Shown one piece after another: positions 21,575 through 35,300 of a stretch of DNA of 64,000 bases; the first letter of the stretch is position 1; each line of letters starts with the position of its first letter. The position numbers and the translations under genes were made by a program. The notes beneath the pieces were generated by a model. That model saw nothing but the letters and a program-made list of their open reading frames with translations. It was not told the origin of the DNA and ran no database searches. The stretch is from Opisthorchis felineus. Taxonomy: Eukaryota; Platyhelminthes; Trematoda; Opisthorchiida; Opisthorchiidae. Location of the stretch: assembly GCA_004794785.1 (NCBI GenBank), contig SJOL01002263.1, forward strand, positions 62,323 to 126,322, written 5' to 3'.

Positions 21575-23145
21575 CTTGTTTGAGTTCCTTAAAACATTGT
21601 CAGACCTAGTGATATTAACTGGCGACTTACAGGCGGAGTCATACCACATGAAGTCATTGCATCATATTTAGAAGCCAATTTTTACTCCAAATCTTCTCTG
21701 AGGCGACAGGTGTAGCAGGTCACTGGGACACTCAGGGTGGTACCATCAAAATGCAGTTTTCTAAACCCACCTGTTTTGTAATGCCAGAATTAGAATAGTT
21801 TGTCAAAGAACATATGTTAGAAATATCCGCAAATTAGGCCTGCATTTATTCCTTGAGGGTCCATACATTCAGTAGAGCTTCCATACTACGTACGACTGTG
21901 CAACTACTCTAGCTATTTTGAAGTTCAAACACTTTGCGACAAACACCCATTTTGTCGAACACAATTTGATAAACATTGAAGCAACCTCGAAAACCAGCTG
22001 GGATGGTTGACTGCGTATGTTTGTCTAACGACATGGCATTAGCTCACCTGAGAATTAGCCCTGGTTGTTAGATTCCCTTGTGACTTCTTTCCCAGTTAGA
22101 TCAGGACCTTGCTCTTTTTTGGGCTTTTTCGCACCCGCAGGTACCACCCGCATCTCCGTTAATATAGTAGTGGAAAGAAAATATCTTACATTTCTCTCGA
22201 CTGTATGATGGCTGATGTTGATCACGGTCTTATTCTTGAAGTTGTCAATTCTTATGACAACCACAAACATCTTACCTAGTCAGGATACCCTCTTATGATA
22301 ATGAGTGAGCCATTCTAACTGTTTGTCAGAACTTTCTGTTGGAACTTGAGTCCGTAGTGTGCTTATTCGACGAGGTGGGTAGTGAATTTCATTCCCAAAA
22401 ACGGTGCTTCTGTACGGTGGTATAGCACTTGCTTGATTGTGTGAGCCTTCGAAAAGGGCGGAAGATTTGTGAGTTGTTCAGGCAAGAATTGTTTCCCTAA
22501 GGTGTGGTGAACTGTATCACGTCAGACATTCTCTGGTAATATTCACCTGATAAGAGTGAATTAGTTTAGGTCTCGGTGAACCGATGATGGTTCTTAGTAT
22601 ATCTCCGTGCTAGGACACTTCAGTGTGCTTCATAGCAAATTTGGAAAGATTGGCTTTCAAGCGCAAAATCGTGTCATATAAAAATGGATGCCTCTACCAT
22701 TTCATAAAACCAAATAGCGGTTCATGAATTTTGGTAATGACCAGTAAGAGCTATAATTGTGGATGCAGCTAATTTCAAGGAAGACTGTTCTGACCTCGGT
22801 CGGGAAAATAGTTAAGAGGAAATTATTATGTTTGGTGTTGCATAACTTCGCATCTACAGAGTTGTATACTCGACCCAAGGTAACTGTCACAGGGACTCCA
22901 CTTCTGCAAGGATTCCTCGGGAATCCAAAGGTATGGTACTACATTAAGACCCATATTGTCCTTACATGATACAAACTAACTGGGTGAGGATCCACTTTTC
23001 TGAAACCTGTCGGTAATGCTCTAACCAACCACTTTGTAAAACTATTCATCCAAAAGATGAAAATTCTTGAAAATTTTGCTAAGCACTAAGACACTGTATT
23101 TCTTTTACAAACCGTTACTACTAATAAAGAGCCACTAGTTCCACT
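21575..23145. other. Non-coding, one weak minus-strand candidate
   Basis: At 22270-22055 minus, a frame is interrupted by a possible 36-nt intron (GTAAGA to CGGAG) and ends in a basic tail (KKPKKEQGPDLTGKE). Too weak to call. Confidence 0.25.
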
Positions 23146-23243
23146 TACGGAGAATTTTCTTCAAAAAGTATGGTGTACAGACAAGTGGATGGAGTAGTCA
23201 CGGGTGGCCCGCTTGACCCATCGTTAGCCGGCGAATTTCCCTA
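23146..23243 (+). mobile_element. Penelope-like RT scrap
   Basis: Translates to VYRQVDGVVTGGPLDPSLAG, matching the PLE RT block that normally reads like YRQ-DGVAMGSPLGPLLANIF. The upstream block and the YVDD region downstream (FYVDV near 23300) are only faintly visible. A short, stop-ended remnant. Confidence 0.6.
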
Positions 23244-23329
23244 AGTGAGCCAGTGAGACGTGGATAACTGCGTTTCTTCAGCCTACCTTCACAATTTTAC
23301 GTTGACGTCCCTCTTTGGTTGACTTATTC

Positions 23330-25740
23330 TGCTACGTTCATCCCACTTTTGCAAGAGAAGGAGTAGCATGCACTCCAATGTATCTCTTCTTTGAGTTGAA
23401 AACATAAATTTGTCTGGGATTCTGGACATTTTACGGCGAGAAACCCAGATGACCCAGAGGCATGCAGATTGCAAGCTCTGCACCAATTTGCCACTAACAC
23501 GGTTTGGTATGCCGGACCAGGCGTATTTTTGTTGCAGAAGACCATCAGGACGAAGATAAGCATACACGCTGGACATTGATTTCCGTTGGCTAAGCCGCGA
23601 ACTTCATTGCAGTTCGTAGCAAAAAGGACTACTGTTTGAGGGCGGTCACCTAACAACCACTATTCGCCACAAGCGTCGGCCTTTAGTCAACAGCACATAT
23701 TTCGCGGAACGATTCTGAACATTTTCGGTAACAAAGCGGATCCTACTCTATACATCACTCCTAACAGTCAGACCGACCATGTTGTTTACCAGTTTACTTA
23801 CACTCGCGCTGACGCCCAGCTGTACAGCACAGACGTTACCTTAAGTTTAAGCACCTAAGTAGTTAGTCAGAGCTATCGGTGAGACGTCATGACGAACTGA
23901 GCTGAATACACACATTCCAACATCTTTGATAACATAACATTTTCTGAATACAGTTTGTCGACTGAAACTTACGATCTCTGCCAAAAAGCACTACTTCTAG
24001 CAAATTGGTGCTGAATGTTCATCGTCAAACAGGCTCGTGTTCACACAAGTCAATAAAACTTGCCTTTGAACTTAGAAAGTTAATCCAGAACAACATGCAC
24101 ACTTCCCCCAAACACACACTTCCAAACTTCTTATGGACCGTCACTGAATTTAGGATTGTAGCTCTGCAGCCTGCGTCTTCGTACCACTCTGTTTAACGTC
24201 ACTGGTCACATGATTTTCTCTCGCATTGGTGTAAGAAATTACATCTTGCGGGCATTGCATGAACAGATTCACAAAGTTATTGGGTTTCTGCTTTGATGTA
24301 TCGCTTGGCGGTGAATAAGACTTTATCAGTGTTGCATTGAACTTATGGCTGAACTAGATGCAGCCCATGGGTGAAATGCATGCTACAATTGGTCAGGGGG
24401 TTCAGAATGAGCACTGGGCCCCTATTTATTTCTATCAAGTTTGGAAGTGAGGCTTGTCGGTTAAGAGTTATCAATAATATGGCTATGATAAGCAGGTTTG
24501 TTCGCTGTGCTTAGAGTGACGTGTGAGGAAAAGAAAATTAGGAAGATCCATTTAAGTGTGCTTGTACAAGATAGGGTACCACAGACAGAACTCGTAAAAA
24601 GCCTTAGAATCCGATTTTTAGCCAGTTTCTCATTCGGTGGGTTTGATGAAATTGGAAAGCACTCAAGAGAAAATTGCAAGTCCGATTGGGCATTAAAGAT
24701 GTCACTGTGCATTTTTGGTCATATGTTAGAGTATTTTCTGCGTTTTCATATCTACTGTTATACAATTAACTGAGTAATTGTGTTAAATATTGGCCAGTCG
24801 TCTTGCAGGAACCGACAATCACCAAGCCATGAGCCTTCTAACTGGATGAAAAAACTGAGATATGGTTGATCAATGATAGCCCATTCACGCAGTCAGTTAG
24901 CTCTCATACGAACTAGATAGCCAAATGGTTACCTCGACGATCTCATATCAGCCCGCAGTAGGCTCCCAGTATAAGCGGTAGTCATTGTGTGGCGGCGGTT
25001 TTCAGGGAACAATCATGTGTTTACTGTATAAAGTGAGGGTTTTTAATCCCCATGTCAAGCGACTCCCTGATACTTAGGTGATAACGATGGATTTAACATT
25101 TCCTCAATCTCCTCACACCACCGGCACACTATAAGCGGCTCAGAACTAGGAATAGGTTACTTAGCGAATGAACGTTCCATCTGAGAAGTCATTACTTGGC
25201 TGCCGCAGAAAGCTAGACTAGGTGCAGTGAATTTCGTAAATGAGGCATCAGTGGAGCTAAATGCTGTCTCACTAGGAGTTGCTCACTCAGCTGATCAAAC
25301 GCTCGTGCCCGAACGGTTCAGTTTTCTCCTACTTGTCGGGATTCGAATCTTTCTGGAGGCTTAGGTTTTTAAAGTGCTGGTGATTCCCAATGAGCATGGA
25401 TGAGCTGTACAGCTTTTTTAGCATTGACCAACTACACTTGCTTGATGCTCAGTTGTTCAGCTCGGGGAAATAAACCCGAGACCCTGGTAAACAACACACT
25501 TTATGTTGCTCCTTGGAGTAAAGTTGGTCGTTTGTGAGTTGATGGACTAAATGTCAAAACGTTCGCGGTGGGGACAAGCGTCATCTAGTTGGCCAAACTT
25601 AGCATGAAGGTACACAATACGTAGAAAAGGAATTTCACCTACTAACGTAGGCACAATCCACAAGTTCAGTGGTTTATTTATCACTCATCTACGCAGTCAG
25701 TATATCCATGCGCTGAGAACACTATGCTGTTCAACATTAC
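23330..25740. other. Non-coding, nothing recognised
   Basis: Opposed frames at 23.29-23.66 and 24.46-24.77 kb lack splice support. GGGATTCGAATCTTTC at about 25339 is B-box-like on the minus strand and may belong to an old SINE. Confidence 0.3.
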
Positions 25741-25744
25741 AATC

Positions 25745-25875
25745 TTAAATTCTAGCAAATACACTCCTAAGGTTCTGGTGAGTGGTATACTCTACAGAAG
25801 TCCGGAATGCGAAGATCAAGAGAGGAGTATTCTGAGACCATCCCATTTTGATCTGGTTATTTGTGAGCTCCCATG
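25745..25875 (-). mobile_element. Gypsy-type integrase scrap
   Basis: Minus-strand reading gives GWSQNTPLLIFAFRTSVEYT and onward, which fits the end of Gypsy/Ty3 integrase cores (W, about five residues, LP, then A-Y/F-R-T-S, then T-T/G). Open for 87 codons, but without recognisable catalytic D,D-35-E residues or LTRs. A degenerate fragment. Confidence 0.45.
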
Positions 25876-26373
25876 TGAGTTTTAAGTGGGTGGTCAGTGA
25901 TGTGCCTCCAAGAACTCTGTTGGTTAACAGTGAAATGAGTACCGCGGAACCTGAGTTTTCGCCCAAGAACTGAGAACCAGCAGAAGAGATTATGCATAGT
26001 CTGAGCAAAGGCTTATTGCCAAGAGCTTGGCAATGCTCTGTGCGCTTGTAGCCCCTTCGTGTTCTGAGTTTTGAGCGGCAATCCAGGGGTGTGCCAGTTG
26101 GATTCCTAAAACGATCAGATGGGAACCAGATTATGGAGTTTTTTAGCTTAGGATGCGCTTGTACTCAACCCCTATATGTGTAAGTAAGATGGTTTGGCGT
26201 TGCTTTATAAGTTGCAGGCTCGTATAGGGATATATTTATGGTCTGGTCAGGCGAAGACACTCGCATTGTGATCGACAGGTGTCCAGAAGATTGCAGTCTC
26301 TGTCCAGTGGACTTGAACTTTCCAGCTAGATTGATCTAGGTTGAAAAAAATCATTGTCATACCTTGTGCCATC

Positions 26374-29300
26374 ATGTCCAATCCACCGCCAAGCGCCCAC
26401 ATTGATCACTATAGTGCAGTGTCTATTACTTTTAAAAAACATTTGACTTTCAGATTACTCTCGGATTTCAGGAGCCCGTATGTGGGTGAGGCTTCTAACC
26501 CCTTCTCCAGTCCGGCGATGTATATACACTTCGAACCAGCATTCACGAGGTAACATTACTACAATGAAGTACTTCATGAGGGTGCCCCAGAAAGGAGTTC
26601 GTTCCTAAAAAATGTGTAACTTGGCTTGGTTTCAAATATGTCTGCGGTACATGAGACAGGCCGCTTCCTAAACTAGATGCTTTCAACAAGAAAAGCCCAG
26701 GTACTTATGCTAAAGAGTAGCTTTTGCATCTCGCACCCAGTGCTATGGTTTTGCTTCTTCAGTCGGAGTAACGATAATGAGAATCGATTCCAAAGCCGCT
26801 GAAGACCACCAATGCCATCTAATTAACTGAGGGCGCGCTTAACTTCAAGGCTTTAATATTTCAACTACTGGTGTAACGGTGGGTACTACTGATGACGCAT
26901 GCGAGTAGTATGTGTGTTCTCGTAACTTCGACTTGCTCTAATGGAAGGTGGGATTTGTTACGGAATTTGTGGAACTACTTTGCAGTTTTTGCTTGAAATT
27001 GTGCGATAGTCAATGAATATCTAAGAGAGTTTAAGAAGATTCGTTCAAGAAGAAGACGGATATTTAGTTTTTAAAAAACAACGTGCAAATGAGAGGTTTA
27101 CTTTCCTGTCCAATAGTCTGTGATTGTTTGGTTGACGTTTTTTTGATAGACAACTCAGTAGCGAGGGGTTACCCTCCTTGCACTGGTATCGGGAGCACTC
27201 CACTCCATGTAAGAGGCACTTCAGATTCTGCTGGGTGCATAAAAGCGCATTAGAGTGTAAAGATACTTCATCTAAAAATTTAATTTAAACCCTAACTGAC
27301 ACCATGTTTCGTCTTTAAAATCAAGGGTACCTTCAAGGTTTCAGCGCACGGTAAAATCATGACTCCGCCAGAACGAGGTGTCACTGAAATCGTTCAGGAA
27401 AATGTGAATTGTTAGTAGGTTTTGTAATACCGTCTGATGAAACCGTATGCCCAACAACGAGGCAAGTTGCACAGAAATCAACGAGACCATTCCATAAATC
27501 TGGAGAGCAAGGAGCACTCTGTCATCGAGTTTGCTAAACCTGGCAGAAGCTTACCTTAGGAGAATTCCAAATGCTCTATCTCTCTGTTCTATCGATATTC
27601 TGTCTTCTCTAAAGCGCCCGAATGGAAGCGTCCTCAAGTTTACTTTAAAAAGTTGTTAACCTGGCATTATTTGTATGACACTGCTACAGTATGCATTTCG
27701 ATTCCTGGTAAACAGGTGAAACAAGTGCTAAATTTACTCACCTTCTTATCTCAGCTCCACTGAAAAATACTTTAAGAAGTTCTGCTCGAGACGCATCACC
27801 CCACAAGAGGGCACTCACCAGAACAGCACGATTCCGGTTGATCTTCAAAACGCACGTTTCTCAGGCAACCACTGTGTTATCCTGGTGGTCACATTGTTCG
27901 CTGAACTTGGTCACCACTGGACATGACATTATCAATACGTTATCATGAAGTGGAGTGGAACTGTGCGTTGGTGGTTGTGCGTTGAACAGTGATGTGTTTA
28001 TACCGGTTCCCATGTAACTGCAGAGCACGTTACATAGGAAGTACCTATAGGTGCTTGCACGAGGGGAGACGCACTCCTCTCGGTCCAAAGTCAGATACCT
28101 GTCGGATACCCAACATATTTTCCACCACAGTCAACGACCAGCAAACATCATTTGGCCAAAGATCACCGAGTGGATATTACCCCAGCATTCACTATTCTAC
28201 TTGTGCACCGGAATCCATGTGTTACGGAGTTCGCCTGGTCCACAGTTGCCAGCCGACTAAAGCCTTCCTCATGTACTCGAAAGAAACCAGTAGTAGCACC
28301 TGGACTACCTTAGATTTAACATGCCTCCTGTGACTATCTTGTCATTGGCCGGTCAGCTCTCATCCATGTGACTGCTTCCTCCTTGGTGTAGAGATACTAC
28401 ACAAACATTTATTAATTCCTGGTCTGTCGTAGTGGAATTACCATCATTCCGAAGCGAAGAGGCATTTTAATCTTCTAATAAATTATTACGGTTGGTTCAC
28501 ATCAAAATGTAAAAATAGCATTCCCAAATTAGGTGCAAAAAATTTGTACGTCTTATTTCCTTCACAGTAGTGACAATTTCGGTCACGGACACATATCCCG
28601 CATGAAAACGGGGAAAAATGGAATCACTTCTCGAAAACACTTTTGTTCCATTAAAAAAATTAGTAACTGCATCGTATCCAATACCATCTCACCAACTTTC
28701 TCATGTATTATCTTACAGGAAAAAATAGAAGACGAAGATTAACAAGCAAGTAAGCCTTAGCGAAATACGATCATTTTTATACCAACTTGGTTTTCACGGA
28801 GATTCAACTGAATCTCTCGTTTATGATATTGTTCTTCAGCTGAATGTGATGCACCAGGCCGCCTCGTGTTTCAGTTGGTACGATAGGCCAGTATAAGAAT
28901 GCCTTGCGTAGAAGTGACGCACTATTCATAAGGTTGCTAAAACCAGTCTAGCCTGCTGTCGAGGAGTTTTTAGTAACCGTGTGAGTTGTGGGTTATGTTT
29001 ATACAACTGAGCCATAATTTTTCTTATTTCCACACCATTACCTCTATGCTTGCGTAAGCGTACTTCTAGACGAACTTACAGTAAGGTTCCAATCAGTCGC
29101 TGTGTTATAATCTGCTGACGGATGATTTTGGCGTTGACCAAGTTAACCCTCAGCTGATTTTTGAGGATTTGAGGTTTGCTCCATGGTCCAAACTATTGGT
29201 ATCACCAGTCTGTCATTACACGAAATGAATAGAAGAAGGTTACTCTAACTGAGGCTGGTCATGAAACCTCGTGTGTTGCTAATCCCACAGATGGACGTTT

Positions 29301-32300
29301 GACTGACCGGTCCCTATATGGTTGATTTTTGCTCACGAAAACTGGCCGATTTGGAGAATCTGTTTGGCGAGCACAATAACTCTGAAGACAATGGACATGC
29401 CGCTCAGTACGAATTGAGCTCCATGGTGTTTTACTAAGCCTGCATGGTTTATGGAGCTGGACTATAAGTTTGAGTTTTCTTACGGAAAAAATGACGGAAT
29501 ACGTTTTACTCCGAGCGATCGTAAAGCCAAAATTACTCCTACGGCCCAAAACAATTCCCCTCTACTGTTAGTAAAAAAAAACGTCGCAGCTACATAGTCC
29601 ACACTCCATCAAATCTACTGGATTAATTGAGTTTACTTGGACTTAAATTCAATTGGGGATATCCTTGGTAAATATCCACTGCGACAAAGCATATACTGAT
29701 GTAATAAACGAAAAGAAAAGTGTTAAACGAAAGTAGCTCGTAGCAACAGAGACACGGTGCGCAATAGTCACATCCAGTGGGTGTAGATTTTCTTTGCTGG
29801 TAGAGGTCGCGTCAACGTCCGAAAAACGTAGACTGGCCCCTGATATTTACTCTAAGGCTGGACAAAGTAAACAAAATTTTCAAACCCTGAAAGAAGCAGC
29901 ATGAGGATGATTTATTTTGCTTGAAGTTTGTGGGTTCTAAAAAAACTAAAATTAGCAAAAGCTTGAAGACGATGGCACATCCGAGTTTATCCGAAACAAA
30001 AGCACTACAACCATGTGCGCAGCATTTCTTGAACAATGTCTACCTGTTAATCTTTTGTTGCAAACAAACTCGAATTTTTTGTATCGTGTAAATTCTTTTT
30101 CAACACTCTTACGATTTCTCGGCTTCTGCCTTCTTGTTAACTGTCTCGATCGACTGCCTTACGGTGAGGATGTAGAATAGGGAAGAAAACAGGAACCGTG
30201 TGGACCACTTGCTCAATATTCAAGCACGTGATGAGTCACCTAGGGCAACTGCCTAGGGCCGTTTTACACAAGTGTATAACAGCGATATGTGCTAGGCCAA
30301 AAATAAACACATAGATCATCGAAACTCCATTGAAACTTCGGAAGCACCGTAATCATGAGTGGGCAGCTGGGTTATTCGATACATAAGACTTTCATTACAT
30401 TCACAGGTGGGTTAACTCTCTGACAATCAAATACTATTCTGCGAATTTACCTCATAGTCCACCATTAGTTTACCTTCAAAAGTATAACAAACCATTATTA
30501 AATGGAACCAGTCATTGGGCGAGAACTGTTAAGGCGTGTTCGATAGAAATGGTTTTTGGTATAGCGAAGAATAGCACGGAAGTGCAGAAAGCGCCTCGGT
30601 TAAGAAGTAAAAGCCTACCGAAAAGTACAAGAGGAACCTCAGCAGAAACCAGTCAGACTCCTATTGGATAAGCACGCGTGTTTTCCATCTCAAACTAGAA
30701 ATTTACACATCCTATACAAGTATAGGTATTAAGTGGAAATCACGTGACTTTAAGTTGTCCCGTGTGGCCCAAAAATCTTACTGTGTTGATCACACATATA
30801 TTTCAGCTCTGAACCCAAGGCGCAGCCAATCGAAACTCCACCACCCTTCTATGACATTGTGGATTTGGTAAAGCGTGCGTGGAGATATTGTCAGCCAGGT
30901 TAGTTTCTTACCATTCTCTGTTATTCACAATGTTTGCTGTTTTGTTTCCCATCAAAGTGATCTTTTCCGCCACTGCAGCCAAATAGAGATTGTAATCTTT
31001 CTAATGCACACACTTTTGTGAGCTTCACTACCCACGATGTACCTGATACTCGGGACAAACTGTTGCTGTTGACACAAATTTTATAATTAAATCGACAGCC
31101 GTTGGCAAACCATTTCCGGCCTTACCTTTATTGTACTCTCAGGCCCTCTATTATGGGAAATCTGCTAATATCTGATATCGCATCAGCTTTAGATTTTTAT
31201 ATCGGCGCCTTCACTGCAGCTATCTAGTTCTGTCAGATTGGGTGGGCTGAATGACATAACGATCGTCTTTTTCCAAACCCCTTGTCGACCATTCTTGAAG
31301 TACAAAGTCACTTCATGACAAATTCACTCACGGCATTAATCCTTTCTTTTTGGTGGTATCCTATTTGTTCTGTGTTCACAATCACACTACAAATTTTCGT
31401 GACTGTACCCAGCAGGTTACATGAGTGGTCACTGAGTTAGAAGGGGAGGTGTCACAGTATCGTAGGATAGTCGAGAGTTCGTACTGTGTTCCCAAAAGCT
31501 CACAGTAAAAAGTCTGAAATCTTTCGGCTCTCCTCACACTATTCACAAGCGGCGGTCTGAGGCACCGATGGCAGAGGCAGATCTTCTACATGGTGTAGTA
31601 ACACGAAGCTTCAAGCTGAATAACAACTTGATTTTTTTGAGAAATTTGTGCTCGGTCCTCAGCCTTATGGGGAATCTAGTTCATCTATTCACGGGTGTAT
31701 CGATTTGTCTCAGATGTGCGTGTAAAATCGCCAAGTTATTCTAACATTTCCACAGGAGGTGTCGACTAAAGTTGTTCACTATAATGAGGTGGTCCTTGTA
31801 GATAGTCACGCTGTGGAATTGCTTCATTGAACTACCCTAAAGACGTGGCAGCGCGGAAGACCTATTGTACTCTAGCCTCAACTTGTCGGTCGGAGAGTGC
31901 GTAGTATAAACACCTACTGCTATTAAGGATATCATTCCAGGGTCTCCTAACTTTGAACGCCCCCAAAGTTCATGCAAGTATAAATTCGTTGACACTGCCA
32001 GACTTACCTCGGTCCATTCATAAGATTCGTCTTCGCAAAGCCACCCTTTTCTCGTATTAGAGAACTTACCCAGGTGCGAAAGCCGATTTCAAGTTCACTT
32101 TTGTACCCCATGTATGCCTACATTGTATCCACCCTCAAAGAAAGAACAGCGTTACCCCTATTAACACTGCGACTACCCAAAAAAGTTTCCTTCTAATCGC
32201 ACCAGATTATTTTCATGCTTGTAAACTGGATAGTCCTGGAACAATGAAAGCTATTCTGAACAAATCAACTTGAAAGAACATAGGTTGGACTTGATAACTG

Positions 32301-35300
32301 CTACTGAACTTTAGTCAAGTTTAGATAGTTTGACGGAACCCGGCTGGAGTTTGAATAATACTGGTAAAAAAAAGTTTTCTTGATTATAATTTTGAAGGCC
32401 AATATGAAGATATTTTTATTTGAATGTAAATGGCAGATGCAAATGAAAGGCTTCATCCGAAAATCAGTAATCTGTCTTGTGAGAGCAGAATGGAGAAATG
32501 GCGCGGGTGTTTACTGCTTCATCTGCAGTATGTATCTGCCTGATATAACTCTCAGTGTGGTAACGCTTCAACCTTTAATGAAAGTGCACAACGAGTGCAC
32601 AGCGACTGAACCATATGGGAATCTTGACATCACCAAGAGATATGCAGTTTTGTTCAGGCTTGGATATCGCAAGCTTTTGTCGGAGCTGACTAAAATAAGC
32701 CACAGAAAACTAGTGTGATCGTAAATATATATTTAAAACCTAATTGTTCAGTGAGTGGATCTAGTTGAAACGGCAGTGATCAGTTTGAGTTGTTTATCGA
32801 CCCTCAAGGCGTAGGTAGAGAGGGCACTGTACTATCTTCACAAAAAACGACGTAAACCAGTCAGTTCCATCATGTCGAGAACTAACGCATCTCCGGTCTA
32901 AACGCGCACAACGCTTCCATCTACACAGTTGTCACCAAGACAGTTTCTCCAAAGATCTTACCGCAAAATCTGTTAACTCATGCAACTGATAAAGAATGAC
33001 TGTCTAAAAATGAAGTGAGCGCATTAATGGCACGTGAAACGTTTACTAACAAAGGCGTATGGTATTTTTCCGAAGTCACTGAATAACTTTCACGCGCCGA
33101 TCGTTGACATAGTCCCTGGGTGTAAAACTTCCTCACTTCAGGTCGAATTCTGTACTGATTCACTAACCATGTTATGTCAGAACGGCGCGTACTTTTTTAC
33201 AATTTACGTGACAGAATTAGATCACTTGGAACTATTTTTGCCGTTTCTCTAAGGCGACGGTAAACAAGCCTGCTTCGCTCATCTGCTCATCGTATTTTCT
33301 GGGTCTCTTTTTTCAAACGCGATTTTGCATTGTTTGCAGTAAAAATCAGCAACAGTTTAATATTTTTAACGACCCCGTGTATCCACCACATTGAATCCCA
33401 TCCATCCCATCGTTGGTCGCAAGTCACTTATGAAGACAATGGGATATGTTCTTCACCGAATTATCTAACGATGATCCATCTGTCCGACTTGCTAAACTGA
33501 TCATATAAGTTGGCAAAGGAACTGCTCGATATTATGCAATCAGCATTGCTCAGCATAGGTAAACGAACAGGGCATCCGTATCTGGTCACACCAACCCAGT
33601 GCCGACCGATAGTCTGCTTCACTCAGAAGTGTTCTTTATTCTGTAGAACCTTGACCTCGTTCACACACCATAACAAGAAAATAACTAATAATTAAAGGTG
33701 GGACAGGGAGTCTAGAGCTAACCCACAACAAACACCCGAGAAGCCTATACATCCAACAGTCAACTAGACACTCTGGATGTAAAATGACTCCAATGACGTC
33801 GATAAACCGGCATGTCGTTCAGTGTCTCCGGTCAGGAGTCACGTGGTCTGCATCCTGGAAGATGAACAGCACCAAAAGCATCCAAAATTCTCGTAAGATC
33901 CTTCATTCCCTTCTTCCATATTAAGTTCTGTCCACTTCTAGGTGTCTGCCACTCCCAGTTAGGTGCGGATAACAGTGCTCGTCTCTGTGGTTGGTAAATT
34001 GGCATGCATAATACATTGCACAGCAACCATAGCTTGCAGTACTGGATGCATTCTTTGAGTTAAGTACCATCTGCCCCCACCAGTAATAATAATCATTGGA
34101 TACACCTAGTGCTTTCATCTTCTGCATCTGCAAGCCCCCTATCAGATGTGATTCCTGTGCATCAAAATACTTCTTTCATAGGGATCATCCAGTAAAATGC
34201 ACACTATTCGTTTCCCACATACAAAACCCTATTCGGCAAAATGTCCAGTCAACCAGTTGGCTTCGATTCGACGAAAGAATACTAAACTTATGGTACTCGG
34301 TACAATTCAGTAGTTGCGATTAACCGCATCAGCTAATGATAATAACTGCGGTTCTGTCAGCTCCCAACTGACAGCTCCAAACTCGGGACTGTGCCTGCCT
34401 GATGAGCCCCAAAAAGAGCGAAGCCGGTCGTGGGCTGTCGAAGAATTTTCAGCAACTTTATGAGTAGTACATTGCGCAGACAGTGAGGCTAGTTTTTCCG
34501 GCTCACCAAAGTCCGATACATTCTCTGCATTCTTCCTTTGCTTTAGTTACTGTGGGAACGTTGAGAAACATATTATCAAGTGCAGAACTCTCCCTGATCA
34601 TAGAAGAAAATGATCCAACGAAAGCACTGTCTTCGCAATATCCACAACACCAACCCCAGCGGAGAATGTCGTACGGGCGCATTGTTCGCCTCTCGTAACA
34701 CGGTCTGTGTGTTGCCAGAGAAGGCAGCAGGAAATTCCAAAATAAACCCAGTCTATTTTTAACATATGTAAGCACACTGTGCTTAAAGTGCTTTTTAGTG
34801 CACATGTATTTTTGTTAAACATTGTTCATGTATCGTATTGCCGGTATTTATAAGAAATTGTGTCCACTTCCACAAAGGACAGAGACTTCTTCATTTCTAA
34901 TCAGCGACTTTAAGTTTTGTGAGAAATATACTACCATCTTTTCATTAAATATGTTTTCACCGTGTGTCCCGTCCACACACACACACACACATGCACGAAA
35001 AGGCGCATATGCCATGAGTCATTTCACCTCAGGAATCTAACTAATTTGATTTACACAGTACTGTATTCATTGGTGTTACTCTTACTACCATAAGATGGTT
35101 TCGCGTGTCATCCTCATCATTGATAGCATGACATCAGTGTTCAACACCGACGCTTCACTGCCGTACTGTAATAATGAGTCAGGTCGTTCGTTCAGCTGTA
35201 GCACCCTTTCGGTGCCTAACTGCCATGCCACCAGAGGGAGGCGCGAGGGCTGGGATACTGCTAGGTTGCCCAAGCCTAGGCGGGGGAAGAAGAGAGGCAG

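Noticed and set aside
26880..26910. CTGATGA in family C as a hammerhead core
   Set aside because: No GAAA at proper spacing and no stem II or III, so the heptamer alone is not evidence.
32380..32718. 112-codon plus-strand open frame
   Set aside because: Starts inside AT-rich DNA, no recognisable domain, no supported acceptor or donor, composition unlike the stronger exons.
34503..34822. Overlapping minus-strand frames (74 and 100 codons) and a plus-strand frame
   Set aside because: All three overlap with no domain and border a family B repeat.
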